In this document: positions 39,357 to 49,450 of the stretch, one piece after another | How positions within the stretch are numbered: position 1 is the first letter of the stretch | How the letters are laid out: each line of letters opens with the position of its first letter | Assembly: GCF_018070045.1 (NCBI RefSeq) | Contig: NZ_JAGPYK010000008.1 | Location: 1 to 64,000 of the forward strand | DNA length: 64,000 bases | Reading direction: 5' to 3' | From: Micromonospora sp. U21 | Lineage (GTDB): Bacteria > Actinomycetota > Actinomycetes > Mycobacteriales > Micromonosporaceae | Translations under genes and position numbers: made by a program | The notes under the pieces: generated by a model | The model's database searches: none | What the model was told of the DNA's origin: nothing | The model's input: only the letters and a program-made list of their open reading frames with translations

Positions 39357-40768
39357 CGACTCGCCGTTCGACCGCCGGTGCCGATCAGACCCCGGCCGCG
39401 ACTGCCACGACCCGCCGCGCCACCAGGGGTCGCCGTACGGCGGCCGCCGCGCCGGCAGACCTCAAGGAGCCGCGACCAGCCGGCCAGGCCTTCGTCCTGG
39501 ACACCTCCGTGCTGCTGTCCGACCCGGCGGCCTTCCACCGGTTCGCCGAGCACGAAGTGGTCCTGCCCCTCGTGGTCATCACCGAGCTGGAGGGCAAGCG
39601 GCACCATCCGGAGTTGGGCTGGTTCGCCCGGCAGTCGCTGCGGATGCTCGACGAACTGCGCATCACGCACGGGCGACTCGACCACCCGGTGCCCGCCAAC
39701 GACCACGGCGGCACGTTGCGGGTGGAGCTCAACCACACCGACGACGGAGTGCTGCCGCCCGGGTTCCGCACCGAGAGCAACGACGCCCGGATCCTCTCCG
39801 TGGCGCTCAACCTCGCCGCCGAGGGGCGGGAGGTCACCCTGGTCAGCAAGGACATGCCGCTGCGGGTCAAGGCCGCCTCGGTGGGCCTGCGGGCCGACGA
39901 GTACCGGCACGGCCAGGCCAGCGACCCGACCTGGACCGGCATGTCCGAGCTGGAGCTGGGCGAGGACCAGATCGGCCGCCTGTACGCCGGCGAAGCGCTC
40001 GACGTGGACGAAGCGGCCGGTCTGCCCTGCCACACGGGCCTGGTGCTGCACTCGGGGCGCGGCTCCGCGCTCGGCCGGGTGCTGCCGGACAAGTCGGTCC
40101 GGTTGGTCCGGGGCGATCGGGAGGCGTTCGGGCTGCACGGCCGCTCGGCCGAGCAGCGGATCGCCCTCGACCTGCTGCTGGACGAGTCGATCGGGATCGT
40201 CTCGCTGGGTGGTCGGGCCGGCACCGGCAAGTCGGCGTTGGCGCTCTGCGCGGGGCTGGAGGCGGTGATGGAGCGCCGCCGGCACAAGAAGGTGATCGTG
40301 TTCCGCCCGTTGTACGCGGTCGGCGGCCAGGAGCTGGGCTACCTGCCCGGGTCGGAGTCGGAGAAGATGTCGCCCTGGGCCCAGGCGGTCTTCGACACGC
40401 TCGGGGCGGTGGTGCACGAGAACGTGCTGGAAGAGGTGACCTCGCGAGGCATCCTCGAGGTGCTGCCGTTGACCCACATCCGTGGACGCAGCCTGCACGA
40501 CGCCTTCGTGATCGTTGACGAGGCCCAGTCGCTGGAGCGCGGCGTGCTGTTGACGGTGCTGTCCCGGATCGGGCAGGGCTCCCGGGTGGTGCTCACCCAC
40601 GACGTGGCCCAGCGGGACAATCTGCGGGTCGGGCGGCACGACGGCGTGACCGCGGTGATCGAGGCGCTCAAGGGCCATCCGCTCTTCGCCCACGTCACGC
40701 TCAGCCGTTCGGAGCGGTCGCCGATTGCCGCCATGGTGACGGATCTGCTGGAGGACATCCCGCTTTGA
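39353..40768 (+). CDS. PhoH-family protein with N-terminal PIN domain (PhoH2 type)
   Basis: This 471-aa protein has a PIN RNase domain (about 45-190) with acidic residues in FVLDTSVLL and [13 protein letters not shown], then a PhoH helicase-like ATPase with Walker [11 protein letters not shown] near 287 and Walker [10 protein letters not shown]. Mycobacterial PhoH2 unwinds and cleaves RNA. The frame starts at 39329, but GTG at 39353, overlapping the small upstream ORF, is preferred. Confidence 0.92.
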   Translation: MTTRRSTAGADQTPAATATTRRATRGRRTAAAAPADLKEPRPAGQAFVLDTSVLLSDPAAFHRFAEHEVVLPLVVITELEGKRHHPELGWFARQSLRMLDELRITHGRLDHPVPANDHGGTLRVELNHTDDGVLPPGFRTESNDARILSVALNLAAEGREVTLVSKDMPLRVKAASVGLRADEYRHGQASDPTWTGMSELELGEDQIGRLYAGEALDVDEAAGLPCHTGLVLHSGRGSALGRVLPDKSVRLVRGDREAFGLHGRSAEQRIALDLLLDESIGIVSLGGRAGTGKSALALCAGLEAVMERRRHKKVIVFRPLYAVGGQELGYLPGSESEKMSPWAQAVFDTLGAVVHENVLEEVTSRGILEVLPLTHIRGRSLHDAFVIVDEAQSLERGVLLTVLSRIGQGSRVVLTHDVAQRDNLRVGRHDGVTAVIEALKGHPLFAHVTLSRSERSPIAAMVTDLLEDIPL

Positions 40769-41045
40769 TGGTGCTTATGTAGGGGTTCGTCCACATTTTC
40801 GGTGTGGCGCAGATCACAAACGGCGCGGTTGGTTTCCCATCGGTCTCACTGTGCGCGATGGTGTCCAACGAGCGCCCACGCACCAGGGGAATCGTTGGTG
40901 ATCGTTCGTCCCGAGATGGACGACATCGGCGAAGGCCGGTGCGTCGGCGCGACCGGCAACCGGTCGGGGCGCTCGCGGCACGGCTGGCGGCCCTCGTGTG
41001 GCTGGCGCCGCGCCGCGTCCTTGCCCCCGACGAAGGGACCACTTC
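40769..41045. other. 277-bp leader region before the transglycosylase-like gene
   Basis: No gene is supported. A CCAACGA / TCGTTGG stem can form between about 40866 and 40895, and there may be further weak stems. I could not match it to a known riboswitch, although c-di-AMP riboswitches often precede wall hydrolases in actinobacteria. Confidence 0.35.
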
Positions 41046-41735
41046 GTGAGTCGGCTGTGGAGCCGGTTGGGCGCCCGTACGGCTGCTGTCGCGCTGCTCT
41101 CCGTGGGCGTTGCCGGTGGCTTCTACCTGGGCGAAGACCGCGAAACCCAGCAACAGGGCCTGACCGCGCAGGTCGGCCTTGAGGTCGACCGCGCCGATTT
41201 CGCCTACCAGCGCGAGCGGCAGGCCGCCCACCAGGTGAAGTTCGCCAAGCAGCGGGCCGCCGAGTACGAGGCCAAGCTCCGGGCGGCGCAGGCCGCCAAG
41301 GAAGCCGCCGAGCGGGCCCGCAAGGCCAAGGCCGCCGCGGCGTCCCGCAAGGCCGCGCGCGAGGCGGCGGAGCGGGAGGCGGCGGAGAAGCCCAAGCCGT
41401 ACGACGGGCCGATTCCGGCGTCCTGCGCCGAGTACAGCGGCAACCGCAAGGTCGGCTGCGCCATGATGATCGATGCGGGTTTCGGTATCGCCGAGTTCCC
41501 GTGCCTGGAGAAGCTCTGGACCAAGGAGAGCGGCTGGAACCACAAGGCCAGCAACTCCTCGTCCGGTGCGTACGGGATCCCACAGGCCCTGCCGGGCAGC
41601 AAGATGGGAACCGTCGCCGACGACTGGCGGACGAACCCGGCCACCCAGATCAAGTGGGGGCTGGGCTACATCAAGGGCAGGTACGACACGCCCTGCGGCG
41701 CCTGGGGCTACTTCCAGAGCAACGGCCACTACTGA
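41046..41735 (+). CDS. Secreted lytic-transglycosylase-like protein with coiled-coil stalk
   Basis: This 229-aa protein has a signal anchor (RTAAVALLSVGVAGGFYLGE, about 10-29), a long Ala/Lys/Glu/Arg coiled coil (about 65-125) and a C-terminal domain with WTKESGWNHKASNSSSGAYG followed by IPQALPGSKM and QIKWGLGYIKGRY, as in SLT-like actinobacterial wall enzymes. It probably acts on peptidoglycan. The GTG at 41046 is supported by GAAGGGA. Confidence 0.85.
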   Translation: MSRLWSRLGARTAAVALLSVGVAGGFYLGEDRETQQQGLTAQVGLEVDRADFAYQRERQAAHQVKFAKQRAAEYEAKLRAAQAAKEAAERARKAKAAAASRKAAREAAEREAAEKPKPYDGPIPASCAEYSGNRKVGCAMMIDAGFGIAEFPCLEKLWTKESGWNHKASNSSSGAYGIPQALPGSKMGTVADDWRTNPATQIKWGLGYIKGRYDTPCGAWGYFQSNGHY

Positions 41736-41852
41736 CGGTGTCGACGGCGGGGCGGGTGTGCGACGGCAACCCGTCCCGCCGTCGCGCGTCGCGGTGCCGG
41801 TCCCACGGGACGTGAGTGGCGGTCAGCCCCTTTTACTGATAGCAGTTGGGGG

Positions 41853-42506
41853 GTGACCCTGCACCCCGGAAGCGGCGACCCCCACCGGTTCGGCACCGAG
41901 GCGTTCTACGCCGCGCTCGGCCGGGCCTTCGTCGCGATGTGCGCGGCGGTCCCGTTCCTCTTTCTCATCGAGGCCGTCGACCAGGGGCTCGAGTTCGGCC
42001 TGGACGCCACCGCCGGCATCATCCCGCAGCGTATCGACGGGCTGGACGGGGTCTTCTTCTCCCCGTTCCTGCACCACGGCTTCGACCACCTCTACAGCAA
42101 CAGCATCCCGCTGATCCTGCTGGGCACCTTCGTGCTGGCCGCCGGCGCCCGCCGTTTCCTCTGGTCGACCCTGATCATCATCCTGGTCAGCGGGCTCGGC
42201 GTCTGGTTCACCGGCTCGCCCAACTCGGTGGTGGTCGGCGCCAGCGGGGTGATCTTCGGGTACCTGGGCATTCTGCTCACCCGGGGCATCTTCGAGCGCA
42301 GCTGGTGGAACTTCGCCGTCTTCCTGCTGGTCGGCCTGCTCTACGGCTGGCAGCTGGTCGGCATCCTCCCCACCGACGAGCGGATCTCCTGGCAGGGGCA
42401 CCTGTTCGGGCTGCTCGGCGGGGTGGTGGCCGCGATCCTGTTCCGTCGTCGCCGGCCCGTCGTCGGTGGCTCGGACTACACGGGGTCCACGCTCAGCCTT
42501 TCCTGA
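41853..42506 (+). CDS. Rhomboid-family intramembrane serine protease
   Basis: This 217-aa, six-helix protein has catalytic S131 in VVVGASGVIFG and H183 in WQGHLFG, plus HHGFDHLYSN. It probably cleaves membrane proteins inside the bilayer. The GTG start at 41853 is the only well-placed start; the stretch before it is an unrelated frame. Confidence 0.92.
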   Translation: MTLHPGSGDPHRFGTEAFYAALGRAFVAMCAAVPFLFLIEAVDQGLEFGLDATAGIIPQRIDGLDGVFFSPFLHHGFDHLYSNSIPLILLGTFVLAAGARRFLWSTLIIILVSGLGVWFTGSPNSVVVGASGVIFGYLGILLTRGIFERSWWNFAVFLLVGLLYGWQLVGILPTDERISWQGHLFGLLGGVVAAILFRRRRPVVGGSDYTGSTLSLS

Positions 42507-42611
42507 CCGGTTCCTCGGCGCGCCTCTGGGACGTGCTTGCCCGACCGCTGCCACCCGCCTACCGTCGAGATCAGCAAGCGTTGATCCGTGAGCGGAAAGC
42601 GACGGTACGCC

Positions 42612-43580
42612 ATGCGTGAGGTCGATGTTGCCGTGATCGGGGCCGGTCCGGCCGGCCTCTTCGCCGCGTACTACGCCGGGTTCCGAGGGCTGTCGGTGGC
42701 GGTGATCGACGCGCTGCCGGAGCCGGGCGGTCAGGTCACCGCGATGTACCCGGAGAAGCTGATCCTCGACGTGGCCGGGTTCCCCGCCGTCAAGGGCCGC
42801 GATCTGGTCGCCAACCTGGTGGCTCAGGCCGCCCCGTTCGGCCCGCGCTACCTGCTCGGCACCCGGGCCGAGAAGCTCTCGTACGCCGATGAGCGGCCGG
42901 TGCTCGGGTTGGCCGGTGGCGAGCAGCTCGGCTGCGGCGCTGTGGTGATCACCGGCGGACTGGGCAGCTTCAGTCCTCGGCCGCTGCCCTGCGCCGACAG
43001 CGCGCCCGGCGCCGGGATCGTCTACTTCGTACCCGAGCCGACCGAGTTGGCCGACCGGGACGTGCTGATCGTCGGTGGCGGCGACTCCGCGTTCGACTGG
43101 GCGTTGACGCTGCAACCGCTGGCCCGCTCGGTGACCCTGGTCCACCGGCGGGAGAAGTTCCGGGCGCACGCCTCGACGGTCGCCCGAGTGCTGTCGCTGC
43201 CGGTGCGGGTGGTGGTCAACGCCGAGGTCACCCGGCTGTTCGGGGATGGCACGGTGACCGGCGCCGAGGTGACCGTACGCGGTGGCGCGACCGAGACGCT
43301 GCCGGTGGACACCGTGGTGGCCGCACTCGGCTTCACCGCCGACCTGGGCCCGCTCGCCGAGTGGGGGCTGCGACTGGACCGCCGGCACATCCTGGTGGAC
43401 AGCGCCATGGCGACGAACCTGTCCCGGGTCTTCGCGGCCGGCGACATCACCGAGTACCCGGGCAAGGTCCGGCTGATCGCGACCGGCTTCGGCGAGGCCG
43501 CGACGGCGGTCAACAACGCTGCGGTGGCCATCGACCCGAGCGCCCACCTGTTCCCCGGGCACTCGTCCGACGCCGGCTGA
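42612..43580 (+). CDS. Ferredoxin-NADP reductase, thioredoxin-reductase-like type
   Basis: This 322-aa flavoprotein has the FAD motif GAGPAGLFAAYYAG, the NAD(P)H motif LIVGGGDSAFDWALTL and C-terminal VFAAGDITEYPGKVRLIATG. It lacks the CxxC redox pair of thioredoxin reductases, matching FNR-type enzymes that reduce ferredoxin with NADPH. ATG at 42612 is preferred to an upstream GTG (42588) on homology. Confidence 0.9.
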   Translation: MREVDVAVIGAGPAGLFAAYYAGFRGLSVAVIDALPEPGGQVTAMYPEKLILDVAGFPAVKGRDLVANLVAQAAPFGPRYLLGTRAEKLSYADERPVLGLAGGEQLGCGAVVITGGLGSFSPRPLPCADSAPGAGIVYFVPEPTELADRDVLIVGGGDSAFDWALTLQPLARSVTLVHRREKFRAHASTVARVLSLPVRVVVNAEVTRLFGDGTVTGAEVTVRGGATETLPVDTVVAALGFTADLGPLAEWGLRLDRRHILVDSAMATNLSRVFAAGDITEYPGKVRLIATGFGEAATAVNNAAVAIDPSAHLFPGHSSDAG

Positions 43581-43623
43581 CCTCGGTGCCGGCAGCGGGC
43601 CGGTTCGGGTCCGTGACCGTCGG

Positions 43624-44319
43624 TCACTCCGGGCGGGGCAGGCCGATCAGGTCGGCCATCAGCCCGACCTGGTGGTCGAAGTACCCGTCCCGGTGCGCGA
43701 TGGTCTGGTTCAACCGGCCGAACAGTTCGAAGCTGATCAGCCCGAAGAGCTGCGTCCAGCCAGCCATGCCCCGGGCGAGAAGGGCGGTGGGCAACCCGGG
43801 GAAGAAGGCGTCGGCCAACTCGGCCAGGTCGGCGTGGACCGGCTCCGGCAGGTCGTCGGCGGGCACCGTGAGCAACCCGTCGGCCAGGCCGTCGCGGAGG
43901 ATGCCGACGAGGGTCAGCGGGGGGCGCTGGGCCGGTAGGACGGTGTCCTCGGGGGCGGCGTACCCGGGCACCGGGCTGCCGTAGAGCAGCGCGTACTCGG
44001 CGGGGTGGGTGATAGCCCAGTCCCGCGCGGCCCGGCACACGGCGTGCCAGCGGCCGCGCAGGTCGTGCCGCTCGGTGCTGCCGTCGGCGGCCTCCACCGC
44101 GTCGCCGAGCCCGTCGTACGCCTCCAGGATCAGCGCGGTGAGCAGGTCGTCGCGGCTCGGGACGTAGCGGTAGATGGCGGAGGAGACCATCCCCATGTCC
44201 CGGGCGACCGCCCGCAGCGACAGGTTGGCGCCGTCGGTGGCCAGGTGGCGGCGGGCCACCGCCTTGATCTCGTCGATCATCTCGGCGCGGACACGGGCGC
44301 GGATCGAGGAAGCGGGCAT
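43624..44319 (-). CDS. TetR-family repressor
   Basis: This 231-aa protein has a helix-turn-helix (LSLRAVARDMGMVSSAIYRY, about 32-51) and a WHG-type C-terminal domain. The ATG at 44319 follows a CAGAGT -10-like hexamer at 6 nt. Two operator copies are seen between it and the divergent epimerase gene, so it most likely represses both. Confidence 0.9.
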   Translation of the reverse strand: MPASSIRARVRAEMIDEIKAVARRHLATDGANLSLRAVARDMGMVSSAIYRYVPSRDDLLTALILEAYDGLGDAVEAADGSTERHDLRGRWHAVCRAARDWAITHPAEYALLYGSPVPGYAAPEDTVLPAQRPPLTLVGILRDGLADGLLTVPADDLPEPVHADLAELADAFFPGLPTALLARGMAGWTQLFGLISFELFGRLNQTIAHRDGYFDHQVGLMADLIGLPRPE

Positions 44320-44359
44320 GGGATCACTCTGCCACGAAACGGAGCGCCAATCAAAATAG

Positions 44360-44372
44360 AGAGCACTGCTCT
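44360..44372. promoter_or_regulatory. TetR operator A (AGAGCACTGCTCT)
   Basis: Perfect 6+1+6 palindrome, 41 nt from the tetR start and 87 nt upstream of the epimerase. It overlaps a TTGACG -35-like hexamer at 44372-44377. Repeated at 44414-44426. Confidence 0.7.
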
Positions 44373-44413
44373 TGACGAATGGTCCGACCAGCAGGCATGG
44401 TGGTGGTGCACCG

Positions 44414-44426
44414 AGAGCACCGCTCT
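44414..44426. promoter_or_regulatory. TetR operator B (AGAGCACCGCTCT)
   Basis: Second copy with one changed base. Both copies share the context GAGAGCACYGCTCTTG. Located 33 nt upstream of the epimerase start. Confidence 0.68.
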
Positions 44427-44458
44427 TGTTTCGTACCCCCGCTTCGAAAGGTCTTGTC

Positions 44459-45376
44459 ATGGCACTGCACGTGATCGTCGGCACCGGCCCGGTCGGCACC
44501 GCCACCGCCCGTCTCCTCGCCGAGCGCGGCGAGCAGGTCCGCGTCGTCAGCCGCCGGGGCAACGGACCGGAGCACCCCGCCATCGAGCGGGTCGCCGCCG
44601 ACGCCGCCGACGCCGAGCGCCTCACCACACTCACCACCGGCGCGCAGGCGCTGTACAACTGCGCGAACCCGGCCTACCACCGGTGGCCGACCGACTGGCC
44701 GCCACTGGCCGGCGCCCTGCTCGCCGCCGCCGAGCGGACCGGCGCGGTGCTCGCCACGGTCGGCAACCTCTACGGGTACGGGCCGGTCGACGGTCCGATG
44801 ACCGAGCAGACCCCGGAGAACGCGGCCGGCACCAAGGGTCGCGTGCGCAACCGGATGTGGGCCGACGCGCTCGCCGCCCACCGGGCCGACCGGGTCCGGG
44901 TCACCGAGGTGCGCGGCTCCGACTACGTCGGCGCCGGTGGCACCTCGCTGGCGATGATGGTGCTGCCCCGGGTGCTCGCCGGGCAGCGGGTCTTCCTACC
45001 AGTCGACTGGGACGCCCCGCACACCTGGACGTACATCGCCGACGTCGCCCGTACCCTCGTCGCGGCAGCGGCCGACCCGCAGGCCTGGGGACGGGCCTGG
45101 CACGTGCCCAGCGCGCCGGCAGCGCCGATGCGCGAACTGGCCAACCGGGCCGCGGCGCTGGCCGGGGCACCCGCGCCCAAGTTGATCCGGATGCCCTACC
45201 CGGTGCTGTGGCTGGGCGGCCTGACCGACCCGTTCATCCGCGAACTGCGGGAGACCGCCTACCAGTTCGACCGTCCGTTCCTGATGGACTCGACCGCGGC
45301 CACCGCCACCCTCGGTGTCCGACCGACCCCCATCGACCAGGTGGTGAAGGAGACCGTTGGGGCCCTGCGCCGCTGA
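44459..45376 (+). CDS. NAD(P)-dependent epimerase/dehydratase
   Basis: This 305-aa short-chain-type protein has Rossmann motif VGTGPVGTATARLLAERG, with NLYGYG as the Tyr-containing active-site stretch. It is probably an NAD(P)-binding oxidoreductase or epimerase; the substrate is unknown. The ATG at 44459 is preferred over a longer frame. It is divergent from tetR, whose operators precede it. Confidence 0.85.
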   Translation: MALHVIVGTGPVGTATARLLAERGEQVRVVSRRGNGPEHPAIERVAADAADAERLTTLTTGAQALYNCANPAYHRWPTDWPPLAGALLAAAERTGAVLATVGNLYGYGPVDGPMTEQTPENAAGTKGRVRNRMWADALAAHRADRVRVTEVRGSDYVGAGGTSLAMMVLPRVLAGQRVFLPVDWDAPHTWTYIADVARTLVAAAADPQAWGRAWHVPSAPAAPMRELANRAAALAGAPAPKLIRMPYPVLWLGGLTDPFIRELRETAYQFDRPFLMDSTAATATLGVRPTPIDQVVKETVGALRR

Positions 45377-45403
45377 ACCCCGCCCGCCACCCGGCCGGTC
45401 CGC

Positions 45404-46375
45404 TCAGCGGCGGCCGGGCGGCGCGAGCGCGGCGATCAGCACGGCCACCATGGTCAGCGCGGCGCCGAGCAGGGTGTTCGGGCCGGGGTGCGAAGCCGCG
45501 GTGGGCAGCACCAGGTCCAACAGGACGGCCCCCACGATCTGGCCGGCGATCGTGGCGAGGCCGAGCAGCAGCACACCGGTGAAGCGCACGATCGCCGCGG
45601 CGATCGCGATGAACACGATGCCGATCGGGCCACCCAGGTAGAGCCACGGTTCGGTCGGCAGCTGGCCGGTCGGCCAGCCGCGTACCGCGGTGTCGACCGC
45701 GAACGCGACGAGCAGGGTGACCGTGCCGACCGCGAAGTTGATCAGCGTGGCGGTCAGCGCGCTGTCGGCCGCCGCCCGGACCCGGCCGTTGACCGCCTGC
45801 TGCCAGGCGGTGCCCACCCCGGCCACCAGCGGCAGCAGGGCCAGCACCAGCGTGCCCGGGTCACCGAACCGGTCGCCGACCGCCAGACCGACCGCCAGCA
45901 CGGTGAGCACCGCGCCGGCCAGCCGCTGCCGGGTGACCGGCTGCCGACCGGTCGGCCCGATCCCCGCCCGGTCCACCGCCAGGCCGCTCCCGGTCTGCCC
46001 GGCGACCACCGCGACGGTGAACACCGCCACGCCCAACGTGCCGATGGTGAGCCCCTGGGTGGCCACCAGCAACGCCCCGCACATGCCGCCGAGGCACTGC
46101 CACGGCCGCAGCGCGCCCGACGCGAGGGCGGCCCGCACCCCGACCAGCCCTCGCCGGCCGCCGGGGGTGGCCGGCACCAGAACCAGCAGCACCAGCAGGC
46201 CGATGCCGAACGAGACGATCGCGGCGGCGAACCCGTCGGCCAGGCGTACCCCCAGCTCGCCGTTGATCCGAGACTGCACCGCCACCGCGACCCCGGAGAC
46301 CGACGCCAGCGCGACGCCGGTGATCCGGCGGGTTGCTGACAGGGTCTGCGGCGTCGCCGTGCCGGTGACGCTCAC
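45404..46375 (-). CDS. DMT-type transporter (YdcZ/DUF606-like, tandem)
   Basis: This 323-aa protein has about ten helices and looks like a duplicated five-helix YdcZ-type permease: [20 protein letters not shown] in the first half and [20 protein letters not shown] in the second. The substrate is unknown. The GTG start at 46375 overlaps glpX by 4 nt, so the two are coupled. Confidence 0.82.
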   Translation of the reverse strand: MSVTGTATPQTLSATRRITGVALASVSGVAVAVQSRINGELGVRLADGFAAAIVSFGIGLLVLLVLVPATPGGRRGLVGVRAALASGALRPWQCLGGMCGALLVATQGLTIGTLGVAVFTVAVVAGQTGSGLAVDRAGIGPTGRQPVTRQRLAGAVLTVLAVGLAVGDRFGDPGTLVLALLPLVAGVGTAWQQAVNGRVRAAADSALTATLINFAVGTVTLLVAFAVDTAVRGWPTGQLPTEPWLYLGGPIGIVFIAIAAAIVRFTGVLLLGLATIAGQIVGAVLLDLVLPTAASHPGPNTLLGAALTMVAVLIAALAPPGRR

Positions 46376-47403
46376 TCCTGCTCGGCCAGTGGACGACCGT
46401 CGAAGTCGACCGCCGAGTAGAGCGCCAGCTTCTCCAGCCGGTGGTACGAGTCGATCACACGGATGGTGCCGCTCTTGGAGCGCATCACGATCGACTGGGT
46501 GTACGCGCCGCCGGCCCGGTAGCGCACCCCGCGCAGCAGATCGCCGGAGGTGACGCCGGTCGCGACGAAGAAGCAGTTGTCCCCGGTGACCAGGTCGTCC
46601 GTGCCCAGCACCCGGTCCAGGTCGTGCCCGGCGGCGAGCGCCTTCTCCCGCTCCTCGGCGTCGCGCGGCCAGAGCTTGGCCTGCATCGCCCCGCCCATGC
46701 ACTTCAGCGCGCAGGCGGAGATGATGCCCTCGGGGGTGCCACCGATGCCCATCAGCACGTCGACGTCCGACTCGCCCCGGGCCGCCGCGATGGAGCCGGC
46801 GATGTCCCCGTCGGAGATGAACCGGATGCCCGCCCCGGTCCGGCGGATCTGCGCGACCAGGTCGTCGTGGCGGCTGCGGTCCAGCACGCAGACCGTCACC
46901 TCGGAGACGTCGGTGCCCTTGACCTTGGCGATCCGCCGCAGATTGTCGGCCACCCCGGCGTTGATGTCCACCACGTCGGCGTACGCTGGCCCGACGGCGA
47001 GCTTCTCCATGTAGAAGACGGCGCTCGGGTCGAACATCGCGCCGCGCTCGGAGACGGCGAGCACCGCCAGCGCGTTCGGCATGCCCTTGCTCATCAGCGT
47101 GGTGCCGTCGACGGGGTCGACCGCGACGTCCACCTCCGGGCCGGTACCGTCGCCGACCTGTTCGCCGTTGAAGAGCATCGGGGCGTTGTCCTTCTCGCCC
47201 TCGCCGATCACCACGACGCCGCGCATCTGGATCGAGTTGATCAGTTTGCGCATGGCGTCGACGGCGGCCCCGTCGCCGCCCTCCTTGTCGCCCCGGCCGA
47301 CCCAGCGGCCGGCGGCCATCGCCGCGGCCTCGGTGACCCGGACCAGGTCGAGGGCAAGGTTACGGTCGAGATCCTGTGGGATCCGCGTCCTGGTGTTCGT
47401 CAT
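46372..47403 (-). CDS. Fructose-1,6-bisphosphatase, class II (GlpX)
   Basis: This 343-aa metal-dependent enzyme performs the phosphatase step of gluconeogenesis. It has [35 protein letters not shown] and [18 protein letters not shown], all GlpX hallmarks. A GAGGAGC ribosome site precedes the ATG at 47403. In M. tuberculosis glpX (Rv1099c) is divergent from a DUF4245 gene, as here. Confidence 0.95.
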   Translation of the reverse strand: MTNTRTRIPQDLDRNLALDLVRVTEAAAMAAGRWVGRGDKEGGDGAAVDAMRKLINSIQMRGVVVIGEGEKDNAPMLFNGEQVGDGTGPEVDVAVDPVDGTTLMSKGMPNALAVLAVSERGAMFDPSAVFYMEKLAVGPAYADVVDINAGVADNLRRIAKVKGTDVSEVTVCVLDRSRHDDLVAQIRRTGAGIRFISDGDIAGSIAAARGESDVDVLMGIGGTPEGIISACALKCMGGAMQAKLWPRDAEEREKALAAGHDLDRVLGTDDLVTGDNCFFVATGVTSGDLLRGVRYRAGGAYTQSIVMRSKSGTIRVIDSYHRLEKLALYSAVDFDGRPLAEQE

Positions 47404-47562
47404 GACGGCTGCTCCTCCTCGCGACGGTGCGGGGTGGACCGACTGCGGGACGCCTCCCGCTGCCGGCTTTGTCGCTGATCCTCACACGATGGCTGACCCG
47501 GCATCGGCCCGGGGCGGTGATGGCCCGGATACCGCCGGTCGGGCGGCTGCGAAGATGGCAGG

Positions 47563-48315
47563 GTGGAACCCGCACAGCCAGCCGACCGTGTACCCGACGA
47601 CCGCACGCCGCCCGACGGCCAGCCGCCGGCGGGCCTCCCCGCCGGATCCGGTGCCGAGCCTGCCGCGACCGACCCGACGGCGCCGGCCGACGAGCCGGCC
47701 CTGGTCGAGCCGAGCCCCGCGGACGAGCCGGTCCGGAGCGGTCCCGCCACCGACGCCGCCGCCGAGACCGGCGAGCGGCCCGCGCCGCCGCCGCGGGCGG
47801 AGGCCGCCCGATCCGAGCGGTCACCCAAGGACATGGCGATCTCGCTGCTGGTGCTGCTGATCCCGATCGCGCTGCTGCTGGCGTTCTACCGGGGTTTCCT
47901 CGGCGGCGACGAGCCGACCACGGTCGATCCGGCGCCGGCGATCGAGCAGGCCCGGTCGGCCAACGTCTTCCCGGTGAGCCAGCCGGAGGGCCTGGGTTCG
48001 GACTGGCGTACGGTCAGCGCCCGCTACCAGACGGTGGAGGACGGCGCGAACCTGCGGATCGGCTACCTCACGCCGGAGGGGCGGGGCGTTCAGCTGCTGC
48101 AGAGCAGTGTGCCGGCGGAGCGGCTGCTCCCGGCCGAGCTGACCGGCCAGGGTCAGCCGCAGGGCCCGACGGAGCTGGCCGGGCGCACCTGGCAGCGGTA
48201 CACCGCCCGGGGCAACCAACAGGCGCTGGTCCTGCTGGAGCCGGCCCGTACGGTCATCGTCGTCGGTGATGCCCGGGACAACGAACTGCGCCACCTCGCC
48301 GAGGCGCTGCGCTGA
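47563..48315 (+). CDS. DUF4245-type single-pass membrane protein
   Basis: This 250-aa protein has a Pro/Ala-rich, acidic N-terminus (about 1-85), one helix (AISLLVLLIPIALLLAFYRG, about 91-110) and an extracellular domain with LGSDWRTVSARYQ and the C-terminal VVVGDARDNELRHLAEALR. It matches the DUF4245 genes divergent from glpX in actinobacteria. GTG at 47563. Function unknown. Confidence 0.85.
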   Translation: MEPAQPADRVPDDRTPPDGQPPAGLPAGSGAEPAATDPTAPADEPALVEPSPADEPVRSGPATDAAAETGERPAPPPRAEAARSERSPKDMAISLLVLLIPIALLLAFYRGFLGGDEPTTVDPAPAIEQARSANVFPVSQPEGLGSDWRTVSARYQTVEDGANLRIGYLTPEGRGVQLLQSSVPAERLLPAELTGQGQPQGPTELAGRTWQRYTARGNQQALVLLEPARTVIVVGDARDNELRHLAEALR

Positions 48316-48558
48316 CGGCGGCCACCCCGTTCCGGTCGGCGGCGCTACGGCCGTACGAAGGCCGCCCCGTTCCCGTCGCACGGGCCCCGGCGACAACCGG
48401 ACAGTCGGGTGATTGTGCGACGTGTCGACAGGGAACAAGGAGGGAGTGACCCGGGCGCGCTGCTCGGCCCGGGTCGCGCGGCGCAGCCGAAGGTGCTGCT
48501 GCGTCGCCCGGTTTCCGGCGCCGTCCTGGTCGTCGGGTGACCCCCTTGGGAGACACGT
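48316..48558. other. Intergenic region, no clear feature
   Basis: No gene, palindrome or promoter is supported here; it presumably carries the lipoprotein promoter. Confidence 0.4.
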
Positions 48559-49407
48559 ATGACTGTTCGACGACTCAGTGCCGGCCTGGTAGCCGCCGCC
48601 CTGTTCACGCCCGGTCTGGCCGCCTGCAACAGCAATGGGACCTCTACCGCCGGATCGACCGCGTCCCCGACGGTGAGCGCCTCCGGCGCGCCGAGCCCGT
48701 CCGGCTCGCCCGTGGCGGGCGACGCCAAGCAGGCGCTGCTCGACTCCACCAAGGAGATCAGCAACGGAAACTTCCGCTTCACCCTCGCCGGCGCCGGATC
48801 CACGGCGGAGGGCCAGGTGCACCAGCCGAGCCAGAGCGCGGCCATGAAGATCGCCATCGGCGGCCCCTCGTCCGACCTGGCCATGAAGCTCGACGTGATC
48901 CATTTCAAGCCGGACAGCTGGGTGAAGCTGGAGCTGACCGGCCCCACCGCCGACAGCCTGCCCGCCGTCAAGCAGCTCAACCTCGGCAAGTACCAGCACC
49001 TGGACCAGACCCGGATCAAGGGCAACCGGAGCCTCGGTTTCGACTTCGAGAAGGTCGACCCGGCCGGCAGCGCGGTGCTGACCCAGGGCATCACCGAGGT
49101 CCGCAGCACCGGCACCGGCACGTACGCCGGCACCATCGACGTCACCAAGGCGGCCGAGGCCGGCTCGCTGAACGCCGCCACGATCGCCGCGCTGGGCACC
49201 CAGGCGAAGACGGTGCCGTTCACCGCGAAGGTGGATCCGCAGGGCCGGCTCAGCGAGCTGGTGCTGCAACTCCCGGCCGCCGGGCAGACCGCGGCCCAGG
49301 AGATCCGGATGACGTACTCCGACTACGGTGCCGCCACCGCCGCGCAGAAGCCGCCGGCGAACCAGGTCGTCGAGGCGCCGGCCGAGCTGTACAGCCTGTT
49401 CAACTGA
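48559..49407 (+). CDS. LppX/LprAFG-family lipoprotein
   Basis: This 282-aa secreted lipoprotein has a signal peptide ending in lipobox LAAC (C23), a Ser/Pro-rich spacer and a large beta-rich domain with KLDVIHFKPDSWVKLELTG and a VDVTKAAEA-like turn. The LppX/LprG group carries lipids or glycolipids across the mycobacterial envelope; transport of polyprenyl-type lipids here is inference. ATG at 48559 with GGGAGA. Confidence 0.85.
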   Translation: MTVRRLSAGLVAAALFTPGLAACNSNGTSTAGSTASPTVSASGAPSPSGSPVAGDAKQALLDSTKEISNGNFRFTLAGAGSTAEGQVHQPSQSAAMKIAIGGPSSDLAMKLDVIHFKPDSWVKLELTGPTADSLPAVKQLNLGKYQHLDQTRIKGNRSLGFDFEKVDPAGSAVLTQGITEVRSTGTGTYAGTIDVTKAAEAGSLNAATIAALGTQAKTVPFTAKVDPQGRLSELVLQLPAAGQTAAQEIRMTYSDYGAATAAQKPPANQVVEAPAELYSLFN

Positions 49408-49450
49408 CGGTCGTACGCGGGTGGGGCGGCTCCGGTCGCCCCACCGGCGG

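Noticed and set aside
40769..41045. c-di-AMP (ydaO) riboswitch before the transglycosylase-like gene
   Set aside because: The characteristic conserved G-rich and CCGAAUCCGUCAGCU-like segments are not found.
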